A stretch of 20,817 nt of DNA from Pseudomonadota bacterium. GTDB lineage: Bacteria; Pseudomonadota; Gammaproteobacteria; Halothiobacillales; Halothiobacillaceae. The stretch is taken from contig JAJYPA010000091.1 of NCBI GenBank assembly GCA_021795795.1, positions 1-20,817 of the forward strand, read 5' to 3'. Of the stretch, positions 14,423 to 20,817 are shown in pieces. Every line of letters starts with the position of its first letter. The first letter of the stretch is position 1. Both the position numbers and the translations under genes were made by a program. Below the pieces are notes generated by a model. The model was not told the DNA's origin and did no database searches. It saw nothing but the letters and a program-made list of their open reading frames with translations.

Positions 14423-14434
14423 TAGTTGGTAAAA
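14423..14434 (+). repeat. Operator-like 12-bp repeat, copy 1
   Basis: TAGTTGGTAAAA, continuing to CTA so that TAGTT and AACTA form a short inverted repeat (14423-14437). It overlaps the end of the -10 box and the expected transcription start of the ubiquitin-like operon. An identical copy lies at 14464-14475, 41 bp away. Confidence 0.7.
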
Positions 14435-14462
14435 CTATACATTAGCACTTGCGGTTCGTCAA
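14434..14462 (-). promoter_or_regulatory. Promoter of the ubiquitin-like operon
   Basis: On the minus strand, TTGACG (plus 14457-14462), a 17-bp spacer and TATAGT (plus 14434-14439) form a near-consensus sigma-70 promoter. It lies about 33 bp upstream of ATG 14401. The 12-bp repeat copy 1 follows immediately. Confidence 0.7.
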
Positions 14463-14476
14463 ATAGTTGGTAAAAT
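14449..14476 (+). promoter_or_regulatory. Divergent promoter of the TIGR04255-HTH-zeta operon
   Basis: TTGCGG (14449-14454), a 16-bp spacer and TAAAAT (14471-14476). It overlaps the ubiquitin-operon promoter back to back. The -10 box lies within repeat copy 2, so a repressor bound there would block it. Confidence 0.5.
14464..14475 (+). repeat. Operator-like 12-bp repeat, copy 2
   Basis: An exact second copy of TAGTTGGTAAAA, 41 bp (about four helical turns) from copy 1 and in the same orientation. It covers the -10 box of the plus-strand promoter. Confidence 0.7.
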
Positions 14477-14545
14477 AAGAATATCAATCGTCTTGCAACA
14501 CCCATCGACACTACGTCAACGTATCGCGAACCAACCGGAGAAAAA

Positions 14546-15373
14546 GTGACCACTACACACAAAGTGCTCGGCAGTTGGCTGAAAGCACCCCTTGCCCTTG
14601 TCGTCGCTCAAGTCAGATTTGAGCATCATCCCGAAGTATCACCCAACCTTGTCGCTGAGCGCATTCAGAAAGCCACGGGTGGAATCTATCCGAACATCAG
14701 CCCATTGCTGTCCATATCGGTTGTCATTGGCCAAGCCCCCCCCACCATACCACCGCCCTTAATGGGACCAGCTGGTCTTGACTTACGCAATGCAGAAGGC
14801 AATGAAGTAATCCGGATCCAACAAGGATCATTAACTTTCATGACATCCGCTTATCAGGACAGGGATCATTTCTTTCACCAATGGAGTTCCTTCATGAACG
14901 CGCTCTGTGAAGAGAGCGAGACACATGTTATTCGTCTTGGCATTCGCTATGTAAATTTCATCATTCCCAGCGATGGACATGCACCTGAAGACTACTTCCT
15001 TGATGGCTTGGGCCGGTCACCCGACATACTGGGCAATCAATCCCCTGTGGCCTTCACGCTCTATGATTTCGCTCGTGCGGATGGTCAGCTGCGCCTTCAG
15101 TACAGTCGCGGATACGGGGCACCTGACCTGCCCCCTGACCTGCAAGGCTCAGTTCTCTTGCCACCACGGCTCGCCTATACATCTGCTGACGGAGTTTCAG
15201 CTGTTCTCGACATGGACAGATGGCGCATGGTTAACAAAACATTGACAGCAGATGGGGTCTCTGTTGCAATTAACGAACTTCGCTCAGATATTTCAGAGTC
15301 TTTTCGAAATATCATTTCGCCGCTTGCCAACAACGAATGGAATCCTTCACCACAAGGAGAGCAACCATGCTGA
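14546..15373 (+). CDS. TIGR04255-like protein
   Basis: A 275-residue protein from GTG 14546, with CGGAG at 14536-14540. The opening LKAPLALVVAQVRFEHHPEV, the strand-rich middle (IRIQQGSLTFMTSAYQDRDH) and the stretch HVIRLGIRYVNFI match the sporadically distributed TIGR04255 family: N-terminal hydrophobic strand with F-R, then a conserved L-G-x-R-Y-x-N segment. Its biochemical function is unknown. No signal peptide is seen. It is the first gene of an operon with a helix-turn-helix regulator (overlap 7 bp) and a zeta-toxin-like kinase, so a role in a toxin-antitoxin or defence module is plausible but unproven. Confidence 0.65.
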   Translation: MTTTHKVLGSWLKAPLALVVAQVRFEHHPEVSPNLVAERIQKATGGIYPNISPLLSISVVIGQAPPTIPPPLMGPAGLDLRNAEGNEVIRIQQGSLTFMTSAYQDRDHFFHQWSSFMNALCEESETHVIRLGIRYVNFIIPSDGHAPEDYFLDGLGRSPDILGNQSPVAFTLYDFARADGQLRLQYSRGYGAPDLPPDLQGSVLLPPRLAYTSADGVSAVLDMDRWRMVNKTLTADGVSVAINELRSDISESFRNIISPLANNEWNPSPQGEQPC

Positions 15374-16083
15374 AAATGAATGCGTTTGAAGCACAACGCG
15401 ATGCAATTAATCGACAGGACGTATTACGATCATTAACCGCAAATGAATCCTTTTACAACACAGGATCCGCGCTTGTAGTAAATGATGCTTACGAATACAT
15501 CGGCTACTGCTTGGCCAAACAGCCTCTATATCCGAACGCATTTGCTGGGCCAGTCCAAACCGAATCTTTGTCGGCTACTGGCGCAGTTGGTTGCCTGATG
15601 TATGAAATAAAAGCGGAACCAACCACATCGACTCACTTCACACCTATTGTCACGCCATCCAAGATGGTCGAGATGGTGCGCAACGCCTTCATGCTCACTG
15701 TGCGTGACGCCTCTGCTGTTTTTCATGTCAGTCGCCCTACCATCTACCAGTGGGAGTCCCTGTCTGACATCGAACAAATTCGCGCTCACAAAGATCGTGA
15801 ACGGCTGAAGCATCTCTATCGTGTGGCTATGCTCTGGATCACACAAGACCCGCTATTCGGGCGTTGGTTGAATGAAACGCTGCCCAGCGGCAAAAGCGTA
15901 CTTGACCTACTTAAAGAGGAACGTATTGATGATGCGGCACTGAAGTCCGCACACAACCACCTGCATGCCGCCCTTCCTCGTCTTCGCAGAACAGAGCATA
16001 CCCGCTCCATGGCCGCAGCAAGAGCGATGAAAGGGGCTTTTGAAAGGTTAGCTGCAAATGAAAAAGCCCGAGCGAAAGGGTAA
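15367..16083 (+). CDS. Helix-turn-helix regulator, possible antitoxin
   Basis: A 238-residue protein; AAGGAG lies just before ATG 15367, and the start overlaps the TIGR04255 stop by 7 bp. Residues 1-95 are of unknown fold. The DNA-binding region is about 104-130 (VRDASAVFHVSRPTIYQWES). It is followed by LFGRWLNETLPSGKSVLDLL (163-182) and an acidic-basic helical tail. The order of HTH followed by a W-x(n)-G-x-S-L-x-x-L-L segment recalls Xre/MbcA-type antitoxins. Being encoded just before a zeta-like kinase, it may both neutralise that protein and bind the TAGTTGGTAAAA repeats upstream. Both roles are inference. Confidence 0.65.
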   Translation: MLKMNAFEAQRDAINRQDVLRSLTANESFYNTGSALVVNDAYEYIGYCLAKQPLYPNAFAGPVQTESLSATGAVGCLMYEIKAEPTTSTHFTPIVTPSKMVEMVRNAFMLTVRDASAVFHVSRPTIYQWESLSDIEQIRAHKDRERLKHLYRVAMLWITQDPLFGRWLNETLPSGKSVLDLLKEERIDDAALKSAHNHLHAALPRLRRTEHTRSMAAARAMKGAFERLAANEKARAKG

Positions 16084-16149
16084 TCTCTGAATCTATTTAC
16101 ATCTTTCCTTGATCACCTTGTAGCCGATCTGGATACTCACCAAGGTCCT

Positions 16150-16770
16150 TTGTTACTGGTAATAGCTGGTCACAACGGGGCAGGCAAGACCACGTGCTAC
16201 CGAGAATATCTGCAAGAAGTGATAGCACAGCATCTCGATGATCACATTGATCCCGATGCAATTGAACGTGAAATCCGGACAGACTGGCTCAATGATCCAG
16301 TCAGTGATGATGAATTCTCAAAGATGGCAAGCAAGGAAGCAGAACGTCTCCGTATAATGTATCTGAACAACACCACGGCCTTCAGCATGGAGACTGTTCT
16401 TTCCGATCCGGTTGGAGACAAGCTTGGGTTCTTACAAAACGCACTCCGCAGCGGCTATTACGTTGTGTTGCTGGCTGTTGGCTTGGACTCCCCGGAGAAA
16501 TCAATAGAACGAGTTTCATTACGAGTTGCCCGAGGCGGACATGATGTCAATCACGATCGAATCAGAAATCGATACCCACGTGTCCTCAATAATCTCAGTC
16601 AGGCGATTGGTATAGTGTCGCTGGCTTTAATTGTCGATAACAGTCAAGATAACCTTGAAGATGGAAGCGGCGCCTATCGCGCCTTTGCGCTATTTGCTCA
16701 CGGAGATTGCATTGAAACAGCAGACAATATCCCAACTTGGTGGAGCAACGTCTCTGCTCCAACCAGCTAA
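16150..16770 (+). CDS. Zeta-toxin-like P-loop kinase
   Basis: Zeta toxins phosphorylate UDP-activated sugars and poison cell-wall synthesis. This 206-residue protein has the Walker A motif GHNGAGKTT (7-15), IDPDAIERE (34-42), the segment FSMETVLSDP (78-87) and the conserved SIERVSLRVARGGHDV (118-133) with RIRNRYPRVLNNL (137-149) typical of the family. The start is uncertain. TTG 16150 with AAGG at 16142-16145 is the simplest choice. The frame stays open back to the stop of the upstream HTH gene, with CTG 16087 and 16129 as alternatives and residues such as LFTSFLDHLVADLDTHQG that look coding. There is no ATG. It ends in TAATTTTTT. Kinase fold is confident; toxicity is inferred. Confidence 0.85.
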   Translation: MLLVIAGHNGAGKTTCYREYLQEVIAQHLDDHIDPDAIEREIRTDWLNDPVSDDEFSKMASKEAERLRIMYLNNTTAFSMETVLSDPVGDKLGFLQNALRSGYYVVLLAVGLDSPEKSIERVSLRVARGGHDVNHDRIRNRYPRVLNNLSQAIGIVSLALIVDNSQDNLEDGSGAYRAFALFAHGDCIETADNIPTWWSNVSAPTS

Positions 16771-16775
16771 TTTTT

Positions 16776-16848
16776 TGTTCCCCAATTTGAAATCACCTTA
16801 TTAAAAATCAATGAGTTTCGAGCTAAAAATCAGAAATTTTGGGGAACA
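16776..16848. repeat. Inverted repeat flanking the cargo end
   Basis: TGTTCCCCAA at 16776-16785 and TTGGGGAACA at 16839-16848 are perfect 10-bp inverted arms about 53 bp apart, each flanked on the inner side by A/T runs. They lie between the zeta-like gene and the tRNA fragment. They may be recombinase arm sites or a long-range hairpin. The rest of 16771-16891 shows no gene. Confidence 0.6.
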
Positions 16849-16891
16849 GGTTTACTATGTAACGCCATGATTTATTTGAGTTGAGCCGGTA

Positions 16892-16938
16892 GACTGTTAA
16901 TCCGCAGGTCCCTGGTTCGAGTCCAGGTCGGGGAGCCA
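16892..16938 (+). other. tRNA-Asn 3' half, candidate attachment site
   Basis: Forty-seven bases from GACTGTTAATCC through GGTTCGAGTCCAGG to GGGGAGCCA match the anticodon loop (GTT), variable loop, T arm, acceptor 3' strand and CCA of tRNA-Asn. The 5' half is absent; upstream sequence (TTGAGTTGAGCC) is unrelated. This is the footprint left when an element integrates by recombination near the anticodon loop, so it is probably the distal attachment site. The intact tRNA should lie beyond the left edge of the window. Confidence 0.75.
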
Positions 16939-16946
16939 AATAAATC

Positions 16947-16979
16947 AATAGCTTACGATTATGTCGTAGGCTATTTTTT
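16947..16979 (+). terminator. Rho-independent terminator after the tRNA fragment
   Basis: A 12-bp stem (AATAGCTTACGA paired with TCGTAGGCTATT, one G-T wobble) with loop TTATG is followed by a run of six T. It is the tRNA transcript terminator, left on the host side of the attachment site. Confidence 0.8.
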
Positions 16980-17065
16980 CGTCCAGAAGGGTTTTTGCTG
17001 CAATTTGCTGCAGTGGCCCTTTGACGAATTGCTATATCTGTCTTTAACCGGAGAAAAAGACAGAC

Positions 17066-17266
17066 ATGGCAAGCATTCTCAAACGCGGCCCGTATCAATT
17101 CCAGGCCACCATCCGACTCAAGGGCTTCCCGAGCCAATCCAGAACGTTCGAGACCAAACGAGTATTCGGGTCAGACCACGAATTTTCTCTAATTTCTGAA
17201 AGTCAGGGGCAGATGGACTCTACGCAGCAACCGGTGCTGGCTGCACGCGCATCGGTGTTTCCTTGA
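17066..17266 (+). pseudogene. N-terminal stub of a second tyrosine integrase
   Basis: Residues 1-32 (MASILKRGPYQFQATIRLKG, then FPSQSRTFETKR) match the arm-binding N-terminus of tRNA-adjacent integrases. After position 17161 the frame carries unrelated sequence to its stop at 17266, and no core or catalytic domain follows. It starts 128 bp after the tRNA fragment in the same direction, the classic place for an island integrase. It is therefore the remains of another element that used the same tRNA-Asn gene. Direct TTTGCTGCA repeats just upstream (about 16996-17012) may be its arm sites. Confidence 0.65.
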
Positions 17267-17531
17267 ATTTCTGCTCGGCCTGCCACATGTCATAAGCGTT
17301 CTGCTCAGCCAGCCAAAGACGCGCATCGCCTCCGCGCTCGACACCCAACCAAGCTTCAATGCGCAGCGCCATTTCCGGCGATATGCCTGCGTGGCCATTC
17401 AGCATGCGGGACAACGTAACGCGAGCAACGCCAAGCTGTGCGGCTGCTTCAGTCACGGTCAATCCCAGCGCGGGGAGCACGTCATCGCGCAGGGTCAGGC
17501 CGGGATGGGGCGGATTAAACATACGTGCCAT
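17220..17531 (-). CDS. higA: HigA-family antitoxin
   Basis: A 103-residue antitoxin with the family start [20 protein letters not shown], the helix-turn-helix [20 protein letters not shown] followed by [20 protein letters not shown], and the usual [15 protein letters not shown] ending, then a proline-rich tail. AAGGAG precedes ATG 17531. It follows higB by 11 bp on the same strand, the normal higB-higA order. It should bind HigB and repress its own promoter. Its 3' end overlaps the integrase stub's frame, so its tail may have been shaped by that junction. Confidence 0.9.
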   Translation of the reverse strand: MARMFNPPHPGLTLRDDVLPALGLTVTEAAAQLGVARVTLSRMLNGHAGISPEMALRIEAWLGVERGGDARLWLAEQNAYDMWQAEQKFKETPMRVQPAPVAA

Positions 17532-17542
17532 TTCAAATCTCC

Positions 17543-17824
17543 TTAATGGTAATCCTGATAATCCACCAGTACGGCATCTGTACCGTCAAAAGTGAATGTC
17601 AGGCGCCAATTGCCATTTACCCATACTGAAAAATGTCCCTTGAGCCCATTGCCTTTCAGGGGATGTAAATGCCAGCCCGGCAAGTTCATGCCCTGGGCGT
17701 TGGTTGTTTCATTCAAACGTCTTAACATTGCGCCAAGCCGTGCAGCGTGGGCCGGTTGTATGCCCGCCTTGCTTCCCGTGTTGAAGAATGCTTCAAGACC
17801 CTTATGCTGAAACGATTTAATCAT
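17543..17824 (-). CDS. higB: HigB toxin (RelE/ParE fold)
   Basis: A 93-residue ribosome-dependent mRNA endonuclease of the HigB type. Typical segments are [20 protein letters not shown], a mid-protein [20 protein letters not shown], and the conserved [18 protein letters not shown] ending in LVDYQDYH. Full length for the family, with no disruption seen. It is the first gene of the pair. The region upstream, to 17972, has no other supported gene and probably carries the promoter. Confidence 0.92.
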   Translation of the reverse strand: MIKSFQHKGLEAFFNTGSKAGIQPAHAARLGAMLRRLNETTNAQGMNLPGWHLHPLKGNGLKGHFSVWVNGNWRLTFTFDGTDAVLVDYQDYH

Positions 17825-17971
17825 GATTCAATGTATCGTGTATCGCATCACATGTCAATGATTGATTTTTCCTGATCAATATCTGCACACAAGCTGAGAC
17901 AAGGCTATGCGTTAACTGTCGATTAACAACAATCGGTAACCCCCCATTTTTGCTGCTCCGATAGATAAAGA

Positions 17972-18223
17972 TTACACCCCCCTCATCATCGGTCCAATCT
18001 TCGGCCTCGACTGATGCTCCGCCTGCCATAAATCCCACTGAGTTTGCATGCCCAGTCAAGCTGACAAGCGCAATGCCATGCCAGCGGTAACACCCGTTTT
18101 ACCGTTCAGCGCTTTGGATAAGGTCACGCGCGACAGCTTCAAGTTTGTGGCCGCTTGTGTGGCGGTCATGGTTTCCGGTATCCATTCCCGCAACACTTCG
18201 CCAGGATGCGCAGGGTTATGCAT
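17972..18223 (-). pseudogene. Broken HigA-family antitoxin
   Basis: From ATG 18223 the frame reads MHNPAHPGEVLREWIPETMT, TQAATNLKLSRVTLSKALNG and GMALRLSA, then a TGA at 18056-18058. It continues in the same frame as LGMQTQWDLWQAEHQSRPKI to a TAA at 17972. Intact relatives have about eight more residues between the two parts (W-L-G ... W-L-G-M-Q). A deletion between the two W-L-G codon repeats plus Trp-to-stop would explain it. It has no toxin partner next to it. Confidence 0.75.
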
Positions 18224-18228
18224 TCTGC

Positions 18229-18519
18229 TCACCCATGCAATGTTTTCAGCACCACATCCGGTGCCTGTTGCACAATCCTGAGCAAAGCTGCCGCAGGGCC
18301 TGTGGGGTTGCGCCGGTGTTGCTCCCAGTTCTGCAACGTTTTGATGCTGACTTGCATCAACCCGGCAAACTCGCTTTGTGACAAACCGGTTTGTTCACGT
18401 ACGGCTTTTACGTCAGGTGGTGACAGCACCGCCCTGCGCGATGCTTGTGCCTCGCCTTTGGCAATTGAACGGGCTTCTTTTAAACTTTGCAGCAGATCAT
18501 CAAACAAGGCTGCTTCCAT
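18229..18519 (-). CDS. NadS/HigA-like antitoxin, orphaned
   Basis: A 96-residue HTH protein: MEAALFDDLLQSLKEARSIA, then VREQTGLSQSEFAGLMQVSI-KTLQNWEQHRRNPTGPAAAL. This pattern is typical of NadS-type antitoxins paired with RelE/HigB toxins. AAGGAG (18528-18533) supports ATG 18519 over GTG 18525. The toxin gene upstream is reduced to its C-terminal end, so this antitoxin is probably an orphan. It may still repress its own promoter if one remains. Confidence 0.85.
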   Translation of the reverse strand: MEAALFDDLLQSLKEARSIAKGEAQASRRAVLSPPDVKAVREQTGLSQSEFAGLMQVSIKTLQNWEQHRRNPTGPAAALLRIVQQAPDVVLKTLHG

Positions 18520-18524
18520 GATCA

Positions 18525-18644
18525 CTACTCCTTTACCAATTCGCGTAGCAATGCGGTCTCACGATCAGTCAAATCATCTTTCCTGGATTTCGGATAAATC
18601 AACAGCATGTAAATCTGTCCGTCATTGAAGGACAAATCAATCAT
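18525..18644 (-). pseudogene. C-terminal stub of a RelE/HigB-type toxin
   Basis: The 39 codons end IYMLLIYPKSRKDDLTDRET, then ALLRELVKE and stop. This is the usual C-terminus of the toxins that precede NadS-type antitoxins (Y-L-L-L-Y-x-K-x-x-K-D-D-L-T). The first 60 or so residues of the family are absent; upstream DNA to 18903 shows no matching frame. The gene is therefore truncated and presumably inactive. The stop overlaps the antitoxin region as expected for the intact pair. Confidence 0.7.
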
Positions 18645-18903
18645 TGTTAACCATCATGGCGCAGCAAAATAACTGTTCCAGAATTCCAATTCTAACCAAA
18701 CATAATCAATCAGTTACAATGCAAATTCAACGAAATTTCCGGAACGGAAATTCCGCCAAACCGCGTCCCTTGCGAGTTGCGGCCAAGTCGAGTGCTCGCG
18801 TGCCTGTACGGCTTGATGTCAAAGTCCCGACTAAGACCTGTGCCGTGCGCGTCGCGATCTTTCCGATTCGATCCGCTTTGCTCCTCATGGGGAAATAGAT
18901 CGG
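18645..18903. other. Intergenic region without a supported gene
   Basis: I see no gene here. A small inverted repeat (TTTCCG-GAA-CGGAAA, 18736-18750) is the only structure noted. It marks the deletion edge of the toxin stub. Confidence 0.5.
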
Positions 18904-19680
18904 TTAACTAACCTGCGCAGCATCGCCTTTCCCCAACATCCTGGCCAGTATTGGCAAGTGAAACGCGCTGACGCGGGGATATTGATGATGAATATCGTGA
19001 TAACAAGTGGCCAACATGGCTTCTCGACCGAACAGGACACTAAAAACATAGCGCACCCAATCCGGCAGATCGGTCCGGTACACTCCATAAGCATCCCCTC
19101 GACGATGTTGCAGGTAAAAGAATGAGAAGTAGCTCAATCCAAAAGCCATACGCACACTGACCCAATACCACCAGAATACCGGACCGGCCATGATTGCAAA
19201 AGCCCCGATCAGCGACAGTCGTATCGCGGCACCCCAATACAGGTCACGGTCTGCGGGATGTTTGACAATCCAGCGCCAAAAGTGCTGCTCAGGGGCTGTC
19301 ATGGCGTTGAACATGCCCTGCCACCATGGGCCTCGAATCTGAAAATACTCCGGATCCTGTGGCGTAGCCATGCTGACATGATGTTCACGATGAATGCGCA
19401 AAAACTCGGGATATCCCAGCGATAATGGGGTCAACAGCAATGGCATGAGACGGGTCAAACTGTCCACACCTCGTTCATCACGCAGATGGAACAATTCATG
19501 TGTCGCCAGCATCCAGCGTACCACGAAGATAGGCATGCTAATCAGCATAACCCAACCTGGTAACCAACCCAGCCAACACACTGCAATTTCCACGTAAATC
19601 CCGGTATAAGCCAGCCAACCATTGCGGGTCAGGCGTGCAGCATCCATTTCGGTACTAAAAAACTCTCTGTGATTCGTCAT
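18904..19680 (-). CDS. Membrane fatty acid desaturase family protein
   Basis: A 258-residue di-iron membrane enzyme that would introduce a double bond or hydroxyl into acyl chains. The three histidine boxes are all present: HELFH (61-65), HREHH (97-101) and HDIHH (228-232). Hydrophobic segments lie at about 22-56, 73-90 and 155-190. I use ATG 19680 (MTNHREFFS); an in-frame start nine codons upstream is weaker. It is on the shorter side for the family. It is a chromosomal gene, not obviously linked to its neighbours. Substrate cannot be told from sequence. Confidence 0.88.
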   Translation of the reverse strand: MTNHREFFSTEMDAARLTRNGWLAYTGIYVEIAVCWLGWLPGWVMLISMPIFVVRWMLATHELFHLRDERGVDSLTRLMPLLLTPLSLGYPEFLRIHREHHVSMATPQDPEYFQIRGPWWQGMFNAMTAPEQHFWRWIVKHPADRDLYWGAAIRLSLIGAFAIMAGPVFWWYWVSVRMAFGLSYFSFFYLQHRRGDAYGVYRTDLPDWVRYVFSVLFGREAMLATCYHDIHHQYPRVSAFHLPILARMLGKGDAAQVS

Positions 19681-19914
19681 ATCGTTATCTTGCAGTCCCA
19701 ATACCAATTATCTGTACGAGAGTATGTTCACCCGCAAGTAGCGCAGCGCAAGGCGCGAAAAGCGACGTTGTGTTGTCCACAACAAGCGGTTCGCAACGAT
19801 GCAATGTGCCGCTCAGCCTTCCTGCCCTTCGGGTTGCAACGGGCACGGCAAATCAAGTCCGACAGGCTCCTGGCCTACGAACCAATTGCACGACAAGGTC
19901 CGTACGACTTCCGT
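19681..19914. other. Intergenic region upstream of the desaturase
   Basis: No gene is supported between the desaturase start and the FKBP stop. GC-rich short repeats (GCGCAGCGCAAGGCGCG near 19741) are present. The desaturase promoter should lie here, but I see no clear one. Confidence 0.4.
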
Positions 19915-20244
19915 TCATTTAACAGCCAGCAATTCCACTTCGAAGACCAGTGTAGCGTTAGGTGGAATCACTCCACCCGCTCCACGCGCACCATAAGCCA
20001 TGTCTGGCGGAATAGTCAATTTACGAGTGCCGCCGACTTTCATGCCTGCCACGCCAACATCCCAGCCTTGTATGACCTCACGCTGCCCCAACCGGAAGCT
20101 GAATGGTTCGTTACGATCCTTGCTGGAATCAAACTGCCTCCCATCCACCAGCCAACCGGTGTAATGCACCTGCACGACCTGGCCGCTTTGCGCAATTTCA
20201 CCTTTACCCACCAGAACATCTTCTACCAGCATCGTTGTACTCAA
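19915..20244 (-). CDS. FKBP-type peptidyl-prolyl cis-trans isomerase
   Basis: A 109-residue single-domain FKBP, which speeds proline isomerisation during protein folding. Hallmarks are [58 protein letters not shown] and the ending [16 protein letters not shown]. The active-site Tyr, Asp, Phe and Trp are present. I choose TTG 20244 because AAAGGA lies 6 nt upstream and [15 protein letters not shown] is a natural start; ATG 20232 is the alternative. No signal peptide, so cytoplasmic. It is divergent from the peroxiredoxin gene. Confidence 0.93.
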   Translation of the reverse strand: MSTTMLVEDVLVGKGEIAQSGQVVQVHYTGWLVDGRQFDSSKDRNEPFSFRLGQREVIQGWDVGVAGMKVGGTRKLTIPPDMAYGARGAGGVIPPNATLVFEVELLAVK

Positions 20245-20380
20245 ACGATTTCCTTTCAAAATGAACGATCATGAAACCAGCCGACCCTGGATCGCCTGTC
20301 ATGATACACTGCGCGGGAGGGCAGTGAAAAGCAATGTACGTGCAAGGTTGCCTGCACCCGCCCATCATTCGGAGAATGCA

Positions 20381-20817
20381 ATGAAAGCAAAACAAATCTT
20401 GACTACCCTGTTGGCGTTGATCAGCCTCAGTGCGCATGCCGAACTCAGGGTGGGTGACCAAGCACCGATGTTCACGGCTCAAGCCACACAGGGCGGCAAG
20501 GTTTTTACATGGTCTCTGCATGATGCTTTGTCCCACGGCCCGGTGGTGTTGTACTTTTATCCGGCTGCCTTTACACCGGGTTGTACGATCGAGGCCCATC
20601 GTTTCGCCGAAGCGATCGACCAGTTCAAAGCTTTAGGAGCGACAGTCATCGGCGTATCACACGACCCGCTCGACAAGTTGCAGCGCTTTTCGGTCAGCGA
20701 ATGCCGCAGCAAATTCCCCGTAGCCGCAGACACCGATGGTGCAATCATGCAAGCCTACGACACGACTATGCCAGTACTCAGCAGCTACGCAAGCCGTACG
20801 TCTTATGTCATCGCCCC
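20381..20817 (+). CDS. Periplasmic peroxiredoxin (BCP/AhpC-TSA type), 3' end off the window
   Basis: A thiol peroxidase reducing hydrogen peroxide or organic peroxides. The N-terminus MKAKQILTTLLALISLSAHA is a signal peptide, so it should act in the periplasm. The thioredoxin fold starts at LRVGDQAPMF. The peroxidatic motif PAAFTPGC has P61, T65 and Cys 68, as PxxxTxxC requires. The segment VIGVSHDPLDKLQRFS follows. Cys 108 (SECRSKFPV) could be the resolving residue. GGAG sits 6 nt before ATG 20381. About 145 residues are visible and the rest lies to the right. Confidence 0.92.
   Translation, partial: MKAKQILTTLLALISLSAHAELRVGDQAPMFTAQATQGGKVFTWSLHDALSHGPVVLYFYPAAFTPGCTIEAHRFAEAIDQFKALGATVIGVSHDPLDKLQRFSVSECRSKFPVAADTDGAIMQAYDTTMPVLSSYASRTSYVIA

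Noticed and set aside
16823..17137. Minus-strand frame with PRPGLEPGTCGLTVYR
   Set aside because: This is the well-known false protein produced by translating the antisense of a tRNA T-arm region; it covers the tRNA-Asn fragment and the terminator.
17817..18059. Minus-strand 80-codon frame next to higB
   Set aside because: It runs over the C-terminal part of the broken HigA gene in another frame and has no recognisable features.
19669..20274. Plus-strand 201-codon frame
   Set aside because: Antisense to the FKBP gene and the intergenic region; composition unlike protein.

Overview
The window joins part of an integrated mobile element (positions 1 to about 16938) to a short stretch of host chromosome (about 16939 to 20817). 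Moderate GC content, a tRNA-Asn 3' half of proteobacterial type, a VirB1/TopB-type mobile backbone and tRNA-proximal integrase remains suggest a proteobacterium, probably a betaproteobacterium. I infer this from sequence character and did not identify a species.

Left region (1-5351), mostly on the minus strand, is conjugative or plasmid-like backbone. It holds a type IA topoisomerase (topB, running off the left edge), a divergently transcribed VirB1-like lytic transglycosylase, a sigma-factor-like protein, a ParB-like protein, a glycine-zipper lipoprotein and a winged-helix replication-initiator-like protein. The initiator gene contains an iteron-like repeat array. A 46-bp palindrome covers the virB1 start.

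The switch region (5348-7218) pairs a phage-type Cro-like gene (minus) with a CI-like S24 repressor (plus). Inverted-repeat operators lie between them. The Cro-like gene leads a translationally coupled operon (cro-like, 27-codon ORF, rep-like), so replication appears to be under a lysogeny-style switch. The same promoter/operator arrangement recurs about 1.5 kb away, in front of a plus-strand operon (7219-8338) ending in an HD-domain phosphohydrolase. Next come an EexN-like lipoprotein, three small membrane proteins, a DUF4224 protein and a tyrosine integrase, several of them joined by 4-bp stop/start overlaps.

Cargo region (10897-16770): a putative Cys-His-Asp (transglutaminase/papain-like) protein; a minus-strand operon for a bacterial ubiquitin-like conjugation system (three Ubl domains fused to an E2-like domain, a JAMM protease fused to an E1-like enzyme, and a DUF6527-like protein); and a divergent plus-strand operon (TIGR04255-like protein, helix-turn-helix regulator, zeta-toxin-like kinase). 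The two operons share a 144-bp intergenic region with back-to-back promoters, each carrying a copy of the same 12-bp repeat. They are probably co-regulated, perhaps by the encoded regulator. This pair is the most interesting system in the window.

The right boundary (16776-17266) holds a 47-nt tRNA-Asn 3' half (candidate attachment site), a terminator, and the N-terminal stub of a second integrase. Beyond it lies a toxin-antitoxin graveyard: an intact higB-higA pair, a broken higA, an orphan antitoxin and a toxin C-terminal stub. Three ordinary chromosomal genes follow: fatty acid desaturase, FKBP isomerase and a periplasmic peroxiredoxin (cut by the right edge).
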